DNA of 64,000 nt from CAYWNA01 sp964459305 (GCA_964459305.1 CAYWNA010000007.1:70632-134631); one strand, 5' to 3'; positions 44,243 to 53,979 are shown, counted from the first letter of the stretch. Made by a program: numbers and translations. The notes: generated by a model from the sequence alone, not told the origin.

Positions 44243-44947
44243 TTACCGTTTCTTCACCGTCACGCTGACGCCTGCGCCATCCATCAACAGAAATGACGTC
44301 TCCAGGTCTTTGCTTTGCGTGATGGCTTCGATGAAGCGCGGGTCGGGGCGTGGGTAGACCATGTTATGAGCCATGATCAAGCCGCCGGGACGGATCAGCG
44401 GAAGCAGTTTGTTGAGATAGTCGATGTAACCTTCCTTGTCGGCGTCCAAGAACAGAACATCGATTGGCTCCTTGTGCTGCTTGACCGTTTCGTGGGCGTC
44501 GCCTTCGACGACGGTAATCAGGTCGTCGACGCCGGCCTTCTTGAAGTTGTCGCGCGCGATCTGCGCTCGTCCCGGATCGATCTCGTGCGTGATCAGTTTT
44601 CCGCCAGTCGATCGCAAAGCCAAGGCAAAGGAGAGCGCCGACTCGCCGGTCGACGTGCCAATCTCGACGACGCGTTTCGCGCCGATGGCCTCGGTCAGCA
44701 GACGCATAAGGCGTCCGTCATTCGGAGACACATTTCGAAACCGGGTGCCCGCGCGCATTTCCTCCAGAGTTGCCAGGATTCGCTTGTCTCCGTCGTCCTT
44801 GGGAAGCTGTGGATTTTCGAATTCGCTTGCACTCCGGGTGCGCGGTCCGCCGGGACCACCTTTTGGCTTCGGACGCTGCGCCGATGCGGAACTCGCTAAA
44901 AGGCCCATTACCGTCAATGTTGTGATTGTGAATGTAAGGTGCTTCAT
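44243..44947 (-). CDS. Secreted class I SAM-dependent O-methyltransferase
   Basis: 234 residues. A signal peptide (MKHLTFTITTLTVMGLLASSASAQ) is followed by a Gly/Pro linker and a caffeoyl-CoA-type O-methyltransferase fold: motif I VVEIGTSTGESALSFALAL, acidic E in THEIDPGRA, and DVLFLDADKEGYIDYL. An exported SAM enzyme is unusual because SAM is cytoplasmic. GGAGGTTAGAGCAA precedes the ATG. The gene lies 94 bases upstream of the FAD oxidoreductase gene on the same strand. Confidence 0.82.
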   Translation of the reverse strand: MKHLTFTITTLTVMGLLASSASAQRPKPKGGPGGPRTRSASEFENPQLPKDDGDKRILATLEEMRAGTRFRNVSPNDGRLMRLLTEAIGAKRVVEIGTSTGESALSFALALRSTGGKLITHEIDPGRAQIARDNFKKAGVDDLITVVEGDAHETVKQHKEPIDVLFLDADKEGYIDYLNKLLPLIRPGGLIMAHNMVYPRPDPRFIEAITQSKDLETSFLLMDGAGVSVTVKKR

Positions 44948-45154
44948 TTGCTCTAACCTCCAACTCTTGCTGACAAACACAGTTCCATCGAAAAAACGTA
45001 ACCGCAAAGCCCTTTGCAGCTAGTCGCGTTATGATGCCTCAGCGAAGACAAAGCAAGAGGGGGTAATGGCGAGGCGAGAAAAGTCGTTCCTCTTACTGAG
45101 GCCGACGAGACAAGTCACCCTACTTAACAGGAAAATGTGAGACAGGAAGATGAT

Positions 45155-47617
45155 TCAATGGAAATCGCTCGTTTGCGCCAGCTTCCACGTATCGCCGCCG
45201 TCTTCGGACATCAGCAGGGCCCGGCGAGTGCCGTAGTGATCGTTTCGGTAAAACCAGTGGGTGGACCAGTAGTCGTACGACAGGAATAGTCGGCCCGCTC
45301 GGTCGATGGTTAGGCGGTGGTAGAAAATGCTGTATTCCGAGAAGGGTGAGACAATCAGCACTCGCGGTTCCTCCCAAGGCTGGCCGGGGCGTTTTCGTTG
45401 GTAGGCCAGCGTGGCGTGGTAGCTGGCTGGATGCGGCTCCGATCCGTGGCGCCAGAACCGGAAGACAAGGTGGAGCGTGTCGTCGGCGCCGCAGACAAAC
45501 CCAATGTAGGTCTGGCGCAGTCCTTCGCCTACGGGCACCGCGTCGGTCCAGCCCGAATGGGCATCGTTCGGCTTCAAGGACTTGGCGTATTGGAATGGCT
45601 GACCGTGTGTGCCCGCCAACACGTGCAGATAGCCCTGGCTGTCCATCGTAATGCTGGGCGAGTTGTGCACGTCGTTCGGTGGTGCTCCATAACCCACGAG
45701 AACCGGATCGCCGAGTTGGCCGGTCTCGCGATCGTAGGTGGCGACGAACGTGGGCACGCCGGGCACCTTTTCGCTCGGTTCGGTCGCCTCGGCCCAGGCT
45801 ACGTGTACTTTCGTGCCGCGCGAAACCACCGAAGCGGGAATGCCTGAATGGGAGGATAGCCCAATACATCGCGTTGAGATCAGAATCGGCTGCTCCATCG
45901 ACAACCGGCCGTCGACCTTATCAGGCAATAGAAGTTCCAGATCATTGATCCTACGCCATCGAAGCCGCGCGTCCGCGCCACCTGTGCGAGTGAATCGAAC
46001 GATCGGCGGTGGCCCGTCCGGGACGTTGTGCCCGGAGAATTGCTCGATGTCAAACGTGCGGGGCTGGCCCTCGCGCCCTGGAATTGCGCAGGCGAAAAAT
46101 GTCTTGCCACCGTCGTCGGAGCGAAGCAGTGAGGCCGTCGATCCTGCCATGGCCAAGAGGTAGACATTTCCCGCGCGGTCAAAGGCTATCTTGGTACCCA
46201 CCATGCCGAACTTACGTTTCGCCAACTTGTTTGCACGTGACTGCACGGAGGTCCGGAGGTCGGACGTGCGCCACTGTCTGTCACGACACGCCGCGATTCC
46301 GCCGCCGGCTTTCGCAAAAGGCCTGCTTTCTGAACCGAAGTACATCTCGTTCTGGATGGGATAGTCCGGTAGGTATCCGAACTGCTCGCTCTCGTGCCGG
46401 TAGGGCTTCAGTACCAGGGGCATGTCCAGCGGTCTTGCGGCTGGAGCCAGCCCTGCTTTCACTGCCAGTGTCGAATAGGTCGAGAAATCGGGATCGTCCG
46501 TTGGCGTGACCCGCAAATGGCAAACTCGCGTCTCACCCTCATCCGGCACCGTGTACCGGACCGTGACTTCCGCGCTCTTCTTCGCACCCAACGTGACGCG
46601 GCGGCTTGAAAGCTCCGCTGGCCACTCCCGGTCAGGGAATTCGGCATCTAGTTGAAAGGTCTTCTTCTGGTCGGAGTTATTGTGAACCTGAAAGGCGAAC
46701 TCGCGTTGCTCGCCAGGCTGACCGTACACGGTTCGGCTATACGGCGTCAGGATCCAGCGGTACATCTGGAAGGGGAAATATGCGGATGGCTTTGGTGTCC
46801 AGTACGACAGGTTAGCGTACAGATCCCCGGTCTCCCACCGCGTCACGCCGTCGATTTGGACGGTCGCTTGTTGCGAGGGCAAGTGCAGTCGCCATGGTAC
46901 GGAATCCCAGCGCGTATTCGCGTCGATTGTGTGCGACGCTCGACCGTTCGCATCGATGCGCATGTTGTTGATGAGCTTACCTCCCGCGTCGTACAATTCC
47001 AGCGCGTCGACATCGTCCGGCAGATTCGCGATGTCCATGCGAAATGCGTCTTTTCGTGGCACAAAACACACGTCGCCGGGTTGGCCGGGATTGAGCAAAA
47101 CAATGGGTTCTTGATGCCGCTCGTCACGATGGCCACGGGACGTTTCGATCATGTAGTGTGGGCAGTTTGTCCGGAAGCCCCAAGCGATCTCCTCGCCATA
47201 GCGGTCTTGCGACACGGTGATGTTCAGCCCATAGACCCCCTTTCGCTCGACGTGTGCGGACAAGCGAACCCACTGGAGCGGCCCAAGCCCGCTTCCGCGA
47301 GGTTGGCCGTCGTCGGGAATCGTCACGTCTTCGAGCACCCGCCGATCCGGTCCTACGAGAATGGCTCGCAGATGGGCCGGCCGACCACGCCGGTTTCGGT
47401 CGCGTTTGTGTACGTCCACTACTAATTCGCCCGGCGAGGCCAAAAAATACGCGCCGCCGGCGCCGCCAATCGCAAATTCGATTTCCGTTTCGTCTCTCGC
47501 GCCGTCAGTGCTCTTTTCTGCCGTCGCTGATTGCCCACTTGTTTCGGCCCAAACGTCGAAACAAACGCAAACCGACAAGGCGGCGAGAAGGGCAGCGATA
47601 GGTATTCGGTTCATCAT
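45155..47617 (-). CDS. Exported BNR-repeat protein
   Basis: 820 residues with a signal peptide (NRIPIAALLAALSVCVCFDVWA). The N-terminal half has beta-rich segments like a sugar-binding or Ig-type domain (about 50-400). The C-terminal half (about 450-820) has Asp-box/BNR blades (SEDGGDTWK near the end; DDGGKTFFA) and a segment like the BNR_4 family (HNSPSITMDSQGYLHVLAG). Sialidase-type catalytic residues were not identified. The isomerase-like gene lies eight bases upstream, so the two are co-transcribed. A role in extracellular polysaccharide use is inferred. Confidence 0.78.
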   Translation of the reverse strand: MMNRIPIAALLAALSVCVCFDVWAETSGQSATAEKSTDGARDETEIEFAIGGAGGAYFLASPGELVVDVHKRDRNRRGRPAHLRAILVGPDRRVLEDVTIPDDGQPRGSGLGPLQWVRLSAHVERKGVYGLNITVSQDRYGEEIAWGFRTNCPHYMIETSRGHRDERHQEPIVLLNPGQPGDVCFVPRKDAFRMDIANLPDDVDALELYDAGGKLINNMRIDANGRASHTIDANTRWDSVPWRLHLPSQQATVQIDGVTRWETGDLYANLSYWTPKPSAYFPFQMYRWILTPYSRTVYGQPGEQREFAFQVHNNSDQKKTFQLDAEFPDREWPAELSSRRVTLGAKKSAEVTVRYTVPDEGETRVCHLRVTPTDDPDFSTYSTLAVKAGLAPAARPLDMPLVLKPYRHESEQFGYLPDYPIQNEMYFGSESRPFAKAGGGIAACRDRQWRTSDLRTSVQSRANKLAKRKFGMVGTKIAFDRAGNVYLLAMAGSTASLLRSDDGGKTFFACAIPGREGQPRTFDIEQFSGHNVPDGPPPIVRFTRTGGADARLRWRRINDLELLLPDKVDGRLSMEQPILISTRCIGLSSHSGIPASVVSRGTKVHVAWAEATEPSEKVPGVPTFVATYDRETGQLGDPVLVGYGAPPNDVHNSPSITMDSQGYLHVLAGTHGQPFQYAKSLKPNDAHSGWTDAVPVGEGLRQTYIGFVCGADDTLHLVFRFWRHGSEPHPASYHATLAYQRKRPGQPWEEPRVLIVSPFSEYSIFYHRLTIDRAGRLFLSYDYWSTHWFYRNDHYGTRRALLMSEDGGDTWKLAQTSDFH

Positions 47618-47625
47618 CTTTGATC

Positions 47626-48696
47626 CTACAGGTTCAAGTGGTCTCGCGCGTATTTCAAGCATTTCTTCACGTTCTCTTCTTCGCGAGCCACTTGCCAGTC
47701 CAGTGGCAGGTGACTCACACGCGGCAGTGGCCCATCCGATGTGGAAGCCCGGACGATTCGCAGTGTTCGGTCCAGATCGCTTTTCGGCACGTCGGCAAAC
47801 GTGGCCCAGTACTTGTCAGTCCGGCACGGAATGCGCAGCGGATCTCGTGTAATCATTTCCAGGCTGAACTGAACCGCGGGGTTGGCTCTGCTTAGAATCG
47901 CGATCATCTTGGGCAGATCCAGGAAGCCTTCTCCCAACGGAATGTCAGCGAAAAGGAAACCACCTTCATATTCTTGCACGGCTTGGTCCTTCAGATGGAC
48001 TGAGAAGGCCCACGGAGCATACGCTTCGACGACTTCGATCGGTTCCTCCAACAGGGCAAAGCTGTTGCCCGTGTCGACACACGCGCCGACGTATTCGCTG
48101 CTGATGTGCTTGAATACCTCTAACCGTTCCGGGATGCGTTGGTCCTTGTGGTTCTCGACAGCCAGCCGGACGCCATGTTTGGCAGCCACTGGTTCGGCCA
48201 ATTCCAGCGACTTCACGCCGCGCTCTGCAAACTCGCGAAACTCTTCGGCCGAATCAAACCGTTCGTATCGCCGTCCCTGAATGATCACAACGCGGATCAC
48301 CTTGACACCGGCCTCTTTGGCCGTGCGGATCTCGGCCTCGAATCGTTCGACGCCAGCCTGGCCGCGCGGCAGTCCGGCGATGCCCTCGACGAACATGCTG
48401 TACGCCTCCGCCTGCCGGCGAAGCCGAGTGGTGTATTCCTGGTCTCTCACTCCAAGCGGCACCTGAACCCCACCCGCACCGATGCTGTGGCAGTACTTCA
48501 GGAAATTCAACGGATCGCCGAAGTTCGATTTCTTATCGCGCGATCGTTCGGCCCGATTCCGGATGCCCAGGCAATAGACGCACACCCCCAGCCGCTTCTT
48601 GTTGGTGCCTGCCCAAGCGAACGCGCCATTGCGAGCCGACGCAAACGAACCTATTAGTCCGCCTGCCACGGAGAAGAGCATCTCTCTACGGTTCAT
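47626..48696 (-). CDS. Tat-exported xylose isomerase-like TIM-barrel protein
   Basis: 356 residues. The N-terminus NRREMLFSVAGGLIGSFASA carries a twin-arginine signal. The rest is a sugar-phosphate isomerase/epimerase (xylose isomerase-like) barrel with candidate metal ligands in LAVENHKDQR, CVDTGNSF, SVHLKDQ and SLEMITRD. The ATG at 48696 was chosen as the start of the signal peptide; the upstream frame is not plausible. It is paired with the BNR gene and divergent from the GH10 gene, indicating a sugar-related cluster. Confidence 0.83.
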   Translation of the reverse strand: MNRREMLFSVAGGLIGSFASARNGAFAWAGTNKKRLGVCVYCLGIRNRAERSRDKKSNFGDPLNFLKYCHSIGAGGVQVPLGVRDQEYTTRLRRQAEAYSMFVEGIAGLPRGQAGVERFEAEIRTAKEAGVKVIRVVIIQGRRYERFDSAEEFREFAERGVKSLELAEPVAAKHGVRLAVENHKDQRIPERLEVFKHISSEYVGACVDTGNSFALLEEPIEVVEAYAPWAFSVHLKDQAVQEYEGGFLFADIPLGEGFLDLPKMIAILSRANPAVQFSLEMITRDPLRIPCRTDKYWATFADVPKSDLDRTLRIVRASTSDGPLPRVSHLPLDWQVAREEENVKKCLKYARDHLNL

Positions 48697-48839
48697 AGTC
48701 CTGTTTTCCTTCAGCGGGGTGGAGAGGTTGACTGGCGTGCAGAGCCAGAGTAAATACGATAACCTTATGTTGACCGTTAGGGAATCGCGGAGCGGCAACC
48801 TGGTTGTTGCGAGGACATTCTGTAGAAGGGAGAATCGTT

Positions 48840-50183
48840 ATGCAGTCTCGCTCTTTCCGGCGTTTCAGATTGCTTTTTGTCGTGGGGTGTCTGCCTGGAA
48901 TCGTCCACGCGGCTGCCGGTGCCGAGCCTGCGCTGACTGACGAGCAGCTATTGGACGGCGCCAACGCTCGGATCGAGAAACACCGCAAGGCCGACGCCAT
49001 TGTGAGGGTTGTCGACAAGAACGGCAAGCCAGTCGCGGGGGCGGAACTCGGCGTGGAACAGACGCGGCATGCGTTTCTGTTCGGCTGCAACATCTTCAAA
49101 TGGGGCCGCGTTGGAAACGCGCAGCGCGAAGCCGAGTATCGTCGCCGGTTTGCCGAGGTATTCAACTTTGCCACATTGCCGTTCTACTGGCCGTCGTATG
49201 AGGGACGAGAGGGCCAGCCAATTCACGACAGGACCGAATCGATCGCTCGGTGGTGCAAAGAACAGAACATCCGCTGCAAAGGTCACCCGTTGGCGTGGAA
49301 CTACAGTGAGCCTCGTTGGTTGCCTAACGATTCGCAGAAGATTCTGAATCTGCAACTGGCGAGGATCGACGATTGCGTTTCGCGCTTCGTTCGACTGATC
49401 GATACCTGGGATGTGGTGAACGAAGCGACGCACTTCGATCGCGCGAAGTTCAAGGAACAGGCTCCGAAGTACACGGCCATGTGGGCTGAGATCGGGCAAG
49501 TCGAACTGACGCGAAAGTGTTTTCAGCGCGCCCGGCAGGCCAACGAGCAGGCCACGTTGTTGATCAACGACTATCGCGTCGATCCGCCCTACGCCCGGTT
49601 GATCGAGCAACTGGTCGACGATGACGGCCAGCCTCTGTACGACGTAATCGGGATCCAAAGCCATCAGCACGGCGGAGCATGGAAGAATCGCAAGATTTGG
49701 GATGTCTGCGAGCGGTTCGCCCGTTTCGACGTGCCGCTGCATTACACAGAAACCACGGTCGTTTCCGGCGAAAAGGGTTGGAATCGAGCCGAGCGCGGCA
49801 AGTCGTGGGAGACGACGGCTGACGGCGAGAAGTACCAGGCGCGCGAAGTCGAACGCTTCTACACAATGCTCTACTCGCATCCGGCCGTCGAGGCGATTAC
49901 TTGGTGGGACTTCACGGACCTGGGTGCATGGCAGCGAGCCCCAGCGGGCTTCCTGCGCAAAGACATGTCGCCCAAACCGGCGTACGAGGTATTGCATCGA
50001 CTGATCAGAAAGGAATGGTGGACACAAACCACTGCGAAGACAGACCAGCAGGGCGTCGCCGGCTTTCGTGGCACGTTCGGCGACTACAACGTCACGGTCA
50101 AAGTCCCCGGGCGCGAACCGACCGTCGTGCCGCTGACACTCTCACGCAACGAAAAGAACGAATTCACCGTTCGACGGCCTTGA
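48840..50183 (+). CDS. GH10-family glycoside hydrolase (endo-xylanase-like), secreted
   Basis: 447 residues with a signal peptide (about 1-28, ending AAAGAE). An N-terminal beta domain (VRVVDKNGKPVAGAEL) is followed by a GH10 barrel with acid/base E195 in DVVNEATHF and nucleophile E304 in HYTETTV. HPLAWN and the late WWDFTDLGAW block are also GH10-like. A second small beta domain ends the protein (AGFRGTFGDYNVTVKVPG). It cleaves beta-1,4-xylan or related glycans outside the cell. GGGAGAATCGTT precedes the ATG. Confidence 0.88.
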   Translation: MQSRSFRRFRLLFVVGCLPGIVHAAAGAEPALTDEQLLDGANARIEKHRKADAIVRVVDKNGKPVAGAELGVEQTRHAFLFGCNIFKWGRVGNAQREAEYRRRFAEVFNFATLPFYWPSYEGREGQPIHDRTESIARWCKEQNIRCKGHPLAWNYSEPRWLPNDSQKILNLQLARIDDCVSRFVRLIDTWDVVNEATHFDRAKFKEQAPKYTAMWAEIGQVELTRKCFQRARQANEQATLLINDYRVDPPYARLIEQLVDDDGQPLYDVIGIQSHQHGGAWKNRKIWDVCERFARFDVPLHYTETTVVSGEKGWNRAERGKSWETTADGEKYQAREVERFYTMLYSHPAVEAITWWDFTDLGAWQRAPAGFLRKDMSPKPAYEVLHRLIRKEWWTQTTAKTDQQGVAGFRGTFGDYNVTVKVPGREPTVVPLTLSRNEKNEFTVRRP

Positions 50184-50353
50184 CGGCAAGAATGCAATTG
50201 AAACTGCGGCAAGGAAATGCGAGAATTAGAACCTACGGAAACGACTCGGCGTTTATTGACCTACCTGACGACGAGTAATCCTACCTGATCCTGCATTCCA
50301 TTTACCTCTCCTGAAGAAACGGGAGACGCCTCAGCATAAGGGAGTGTCCGACG

Positions 50354-52783
50354 ATGCGAACATTCGTGCGAACTTGCCCGTGGTTTCAGCTCAGTGTGGC
50401 CGTTCTTGCATGCTTGTTGTCTTCACAGGTTGCCGTAATGGCTGACAGCTCACCCGCTGGTTCCTACAAGCCAGGAGTTCTAGTCCAGTCCATGCTGGAC
50501 GGCGACATGAAAGGTGTTGACGACATCGTATTCGCGGTCCGGGTGTCCGGCCGCGATCACTGGTACGTCAACTTCGGCTACTACAGTTGCGATTACGGCG
50601 ATCCGGCAAAACGGAGCTTTGGCAAGTATCCGGACGGCGAGTCGTTGCGCGGTTACGGCGACGGCGGAAGGCTGTGCCGGCTGAATTTACGAACGGGCAA
50701 GTTGACCGTGCTGCTGGACGATCCCAAAGGCGGCGTGCGCGATCCTCAGGTCCATTATGACGGCCAGAAGATCCTCTTCTCGTACCGAAGGGGCGACACG
50801 GCGACGTATCATCTGTACGAAATCAACATCGATGGCACAGGACTGACACAATTGACCGACGGCCCGGATGACGACATCGAGCCCACGTACCTGCCTGACG
50901 GCAGCATCATGTTCGGCTCCAGCCGCTGCCGTCGGTTCGTCAACTGCTGGTTCAGCCGAGTGGCGACCCTGTATCGCTGCGACGCCGTTGGTTCGAACAT
51001 TCGCCTCGTTTCGAGTAACAACGATCACGACAACACACCGTGGGTACTGCCGGACGGTCGCATCCTTTACATGCGTTGGGAGTACGTCGACCGTTCTCAA
51101 GTCCACTTTCATCACCTGTGGACGGTCAATCCGGACGGCACCGGCCAGATGACTTTCTACGGAAACATGTTCGCCGGCACGGCAATGTTGGACGCCAAAC
51201 CGATCGACGGTTCGAAAAAGATCGTCGCTTCGTTTTCGCCGGGGCACGGGCGAACCGAGCACATGGGCCACGTGACGATCGTCGATCCAACGAACGGTCC
51301 GGACGATGAAAACGCCGCTCACCGCATCAACAACTCGGCCGGTTTCCGCGACCCGTATGGGCTTTCGGAAACCTGCTTCCTGGTAGCCGACAAGCGAGGC
51401 ATTCACGCGATGGACGGCCAGGGGAAAACAGAACTCGTGTATCACCTACCGGCATCGGATGCCCACATGGAATGCCACGAGCCGCGTCCGTTGCGCGGGC
51501 GACCTCGCGAGCGGATCATCGCGCCGCGAGTCGATTTGGCCGAGAAGACAGGCCGGCTGTTTCTGGCCGACATCTACCACGGTCGAAACGTGGAAGGCAT
51601 CAAGAAGGGTGACATCAAAAAGCTGTTAGTGCTGGAGCAATTGCCCATGCCGGTTCATTTTTCCGGAGGCATGGAATCGATCAGTATGGGCGGCACGTTC
51701 ACACTGGCTCGCATTCTCGGCACCGTGCCTGTCGAGGAGGACGGTTCGGCCTTGTTCGAAGTGCCTGCTTTGCGATCGTTGTTCTTTGTCGCGCTGGACG
51801 AAAACGATATATCCGTCAAACGGATGCAGAGCTTCGTTACTGTGCAACCGGGCGAAACCAGCGGATGCGTGGGCTGCCACGAACAGCGGACCCAATCGGC
51901 GCAACATGCTCAGGCGACTTTGAGTCTGGCCTACCGCAATCGAAAGCCAGCAAAGATACAGCCGTTCGCGGACATGCCGGCGCCGCTGGACTTTCCACGC
52001 GACATCCAGCCGATTCTCGACCGGCACTGCGTCGAGTGTCACAACCCCGACCGGTACGACGGGCGCGTGGATCTGACAGGCGATCACCTGTCGCAGTTCT
52101 CGGCGAGTTACTACACGATTTGTCGTTTGAATTTGGTGGCAGACGGGCGCAATCAACCGTTCGGCAACCGGGCTGCTCGCACGATCGGTAGTTCGGCCAG
52201 CCGCCTATTGAAACTGATGGACGGCAGCCACTACGAGGCGAAACCGTCGGACCACGAACGCAAGGTGGTCCGGCTGTGGATCGACGCCAGCGCCAACTAC
52301 GCCGGCACATACGCTTGCCTAGGATGCGGCGTGTATTACCCGCGGCTGCCTGTCGACGTCATGACCAGGAGGTGCTCAGGATGTCACAAGGCGAACAAAG
52401 GTCAAATCCGAAACTTCCGAGGCCAGTCGCTGCATTCGATCTGCAATCTTGACCGGCCGGAGAAATCGCTGGTTGTACGGGCACCGTTGTCGAAGGATGC
52501 AGGCGGCCTGGGCATTTGCGCGCCCGGCGTGTTCAAGAACACCGACGATCCGGGCTATCAACGTCTGCTGGCGGACGTTCGCATCGCGGCCCAACAGCTT
52601 GCCGACGGTAAACGGTTCGATATGCCCGGTTTCCGTCCGAACCGCTACTACATCCGCGAGATGAAGCGATTCGGCTTCCTGCCACAGGATCTGAAACCCG
52701 ACGATCCGATCGACCACTACGCGACCGACCAGGCATACTGGAATTCGTTCTGGTGGTTACCGGACAATGCGGGCGCGGAGTGA
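50354..52783 (+). CDS. HzsA-like (hydrazine synthase alpha domain) beta-propeller with three CxxCH motifs
   Basis: 809 residues with a signal peptide (about 1-31). The N-terminal two thirds form a TolB/PD40-like propeller (YEINIDGTGLTQLTDGPDDD, then PTYLPDGSIMFGSSR). The C-terminal third has CVGCH (505-509), CVECH (559-563) and CSGCH (674-678), plus an extra CLGC pair at about 654. This layout matches the family containing the alpha subunit of hydrazine synthase, which many non-anammox planctomycetes also carry. No beta/gamma subunits or anammox genes are here, so hydrazine synthesis is not claimed. It lies 170 bases after the GH10 gene. Confidence 0.78.
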   Translation: MRTFVRTCPWFQLSVAVLACLLSSQVAVMADSSPAGSYKPGVLVQSMLDGDMKGVDDIVFAVRVSGRDHWYVNFGYYSCDYGDPAKRSFGKYPDGESLRGYGDGGRLCRLNLRTGKLTVLLDDPKGGVRDPQVHYDGQKILFSYRRGDTATYHLYEINIDGTGLTQLTDGPDDDIEPTYLPDGSIMFGSSRCRRFVNCWFSRVATLYRCDAVGSNIRLVSSNNDHDNTPWVLPDGRILYMRWEYVDRSQVHFHHLWTVNPDGTGQMTFYGNMFAGTAMLDAKPIDGSKKIVASFSPGHGRTEHMGHVTIVDPTNGPDDENAAHRINNSAGFRDPYGLSETCFLVADKRGIHAMDGQGKTELVYHLPASDAHMECHEPRPLRGRPRERIIAPRVDLAEKTGRLFLADIYHGRNVEGIKKGDIKKLLVLEQLPMPVHFSGGMESISMGGTFTLARILGTVPVEEDGSALFEVPALRSLFFVALDENDISVKRMQSFVTVQPGETSGCVGCHEQRTQSAQHAQATLSLAYRNRKPAKIQPFADMPAPLDFPRDIQPILDRHCVECHNPDRYDGRVDLTGDHLSQFSASYYTICRLNLVADGRNQPFGNRAARTIGSSASRLLKLMDGSHYEAKPSDHERKVVRLWIDASANYAGTYACLGCGVYYPRLPVDVMTRRCSGCHKANKGQIRNFRGQSLHSICNLDRPEKSLVVRAPLSKDAGGLGICAPGVFKNTDDPGYQRLLADVRIAAQQLADGKRFDMPGFRPNRYYIREMKRFGFLPQDLKPDDPIDHYATDQAYWNSFWWLPDNAGAE

Positions 52784-52807
52784 TGCCGCAACAGGAAGAA
52801 CAGCGAG

Positions 52808-52827
52808 CAGGGGCCGTCAGGCCCCTG
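52808..52827. terminator. Hairpin after the HzsA-like gene
   Basis: CAGGGGCC-GTCA-GGCCCCTG, an 8-bp GC stem 24 bases past the stop. There is no T-run, so this is a stem-loop that may stabilise the transcript end. Confidence 0.45.
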
Positions 52828-52902
52828 AGTTCTCAATCAAACCATGCGCTCAGTACGCCGTTCCGGAATTTACCAACGGGCAAGTTCAACACTGGGGATA
52901 TC

Positions 52903-52947
52903 GAGCGGCGTTTGACGCTCCAATCAGCGGGCTAACGCCCGCCGCTC
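52903..52947. repeat. Palindromic repeat containing CAGCGGGCTAACGCCCG
   Basis: GAGCGGCG (52903-52910) pairs with CGCCGCTC (52940-52947). Inside are two smaller hairpins, GAGCG...CGCTC and CGGGCTAACGCCCG. It lies in the 206-base space between the HzsA-like and hydrolase genes. The core resembles a repeat I associate with planctomycete genomes. Confidence 0.6.
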
Positions 52948-52989
52948 GCCAGGGAGGTATTCAACGTTGGGGTACTGAGCACTGAATAG

Positions 52990-53667
52990 TCAATTCTGTC
53001 TTGCTTCTACCTGACGCTGCACCGCTTTTTGCAGGGTACGGAGCGCCGCGTCGTCGCTCATCTTGTGATTCGTTCCGACCTCAATCAGGGACTCGGGTGC
53101 GAGGTTGCATCGCCGCACCAATTCGCGGCTGTCGTCGATGGGAATCAACTCGTCGTCGGGTGAGTGAAGAACCCGGGTTGCTGGGCTCACTGCCGGATCG
53201 ATGCGCGGGAGTAACGGAATCACCACTTCGTCAACCGCCTCTGGCGACAAATGAGCGACCGAAGGAAATCGGTCGGCCAGATACAACCTGGAAAGCTGTT
53301 GCAGCGTCGCGAGATTCCAGCAGGGGGCAATCAACACCAGGGGAACGTCGCCGGTGCTCATCGCCAGTGCGACACCGCCGCCGAAGCTACTGCCGACCAC
53401 AACGTCGGGTCTGAATTCGTCGAAGTCGCGCTGTGCGATATCGACGGCATCGGCAAACGCGCGGAACAGTCGGCGTGCCTCCAGCCGCCAATCTTCTGTG
53501 TCGCTCACTGAAAGAGCGTTTTCTTCAAAACGCAAGTACGGAGCAATCACGTTGTCGGCTCCGCATTGTGTCGCCAGCGCTTGCCATTTTGTTCCGCGCG
53601 GGTTACCGCTAAGACCGTGCAAGTAAAGAACCGTCGACGGCGATGGCTTCAGGTCATGGTTGTTCAT
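52990..53667 (-). CDS. Alpha/beta hydrolase (YqiA-like esterase)
   Basis: 225 residues. VLYLHGLSGNPRGTKWQALA gives the strand and oxyanion segment, and VVVGSSFGGGVALAMS is the nucleophile elbow with catalytic Ser in GSSFGG. Later LHSPDDELIP and GTNHKMSD supply the acid and the catalytic His. The size and SS-F motif resemble the UPF0227/YqiA esterase family. The ATG at 53667 was chosen over two upstream ones that add a non-homologous extension. Substrate unknown. Confidence 0.83.
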   Translation of the reverse strand: MNNHDLKPSPSTVLYLHGLSGNPRGTKWQALATQCGADNVIAPYLRFEENALSVSDTEDWRLEARRLFRAFADAVDIAQRDFDEFRPDVVVGSSFGGGVALAMSTGDVPLVLIAPCWNLATLQQLSRLYLADRFPSVAHLSPEAVDEVVIPLLPRIDPAVSPATRVLHSPDDELIPIDDSRELVRRCNLAPESLIEVGTNHKMSDDAALRTLQKAVQRQVEARQN

Positions 53668-53757
53668 GCGTTGACGGTCCCCGCGATTTGACGCGAGTTG
53701 GCGGACAAAGAGAATAGGCGTCATTATCGTAAACATGTTTCCGCAACGTTAACAGCT

Positions 53758-53979
53758 ATGGGCCGACATGTGAAACTGAAACGCTACGTCAATCCCGATG
53801 CTCCGGTCCGCAGGTACGTGGTTCTGGGCTGTCTCGTGGTGTGCAAGTGGGACACGTTTTGGTGGACGACAGGCATCGTCGTGGTGACCTCGATCATCAT
53901 GAAGATCAACTGGTACGATCGGCTGGACGCCGTGGATGACGGATCGGCCGACGCCAAGATTCCTGCCGTCGAGGCTTAA
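53758..53979 (+). CDS. Small hypothetical membrane protein
   Basis: 73 residues beginning MGRHVKLKRYVNPDAPVRRY. Two short hydrophobic stretches (VVLGCLVVCKWDTFWW and GIVVVTSIIMKINW) suggest one or two membrane passes. No family recognised and no clear ribosome-binding site, so coding is uncertain. It is divergent from the hydrolase gene. Confidence 0.4.
   Translation: MGRHVKLKRYVNPDAPVRRYVVLGCLVVCKWDTFWWTTGIVVVTSIIMKINWYDRLDAVDDGSADAKIPAVEA

Noticed and set aside
50354..52783. Hydrazine synthesis (anammox) capacity
   Set aside because: Only an alpha-like protein is present, with a different haem-motif count and no beta/gamma subunits or hydrazine dehydrogenase. HzsA-like proteins are known outside anammox bacteria.
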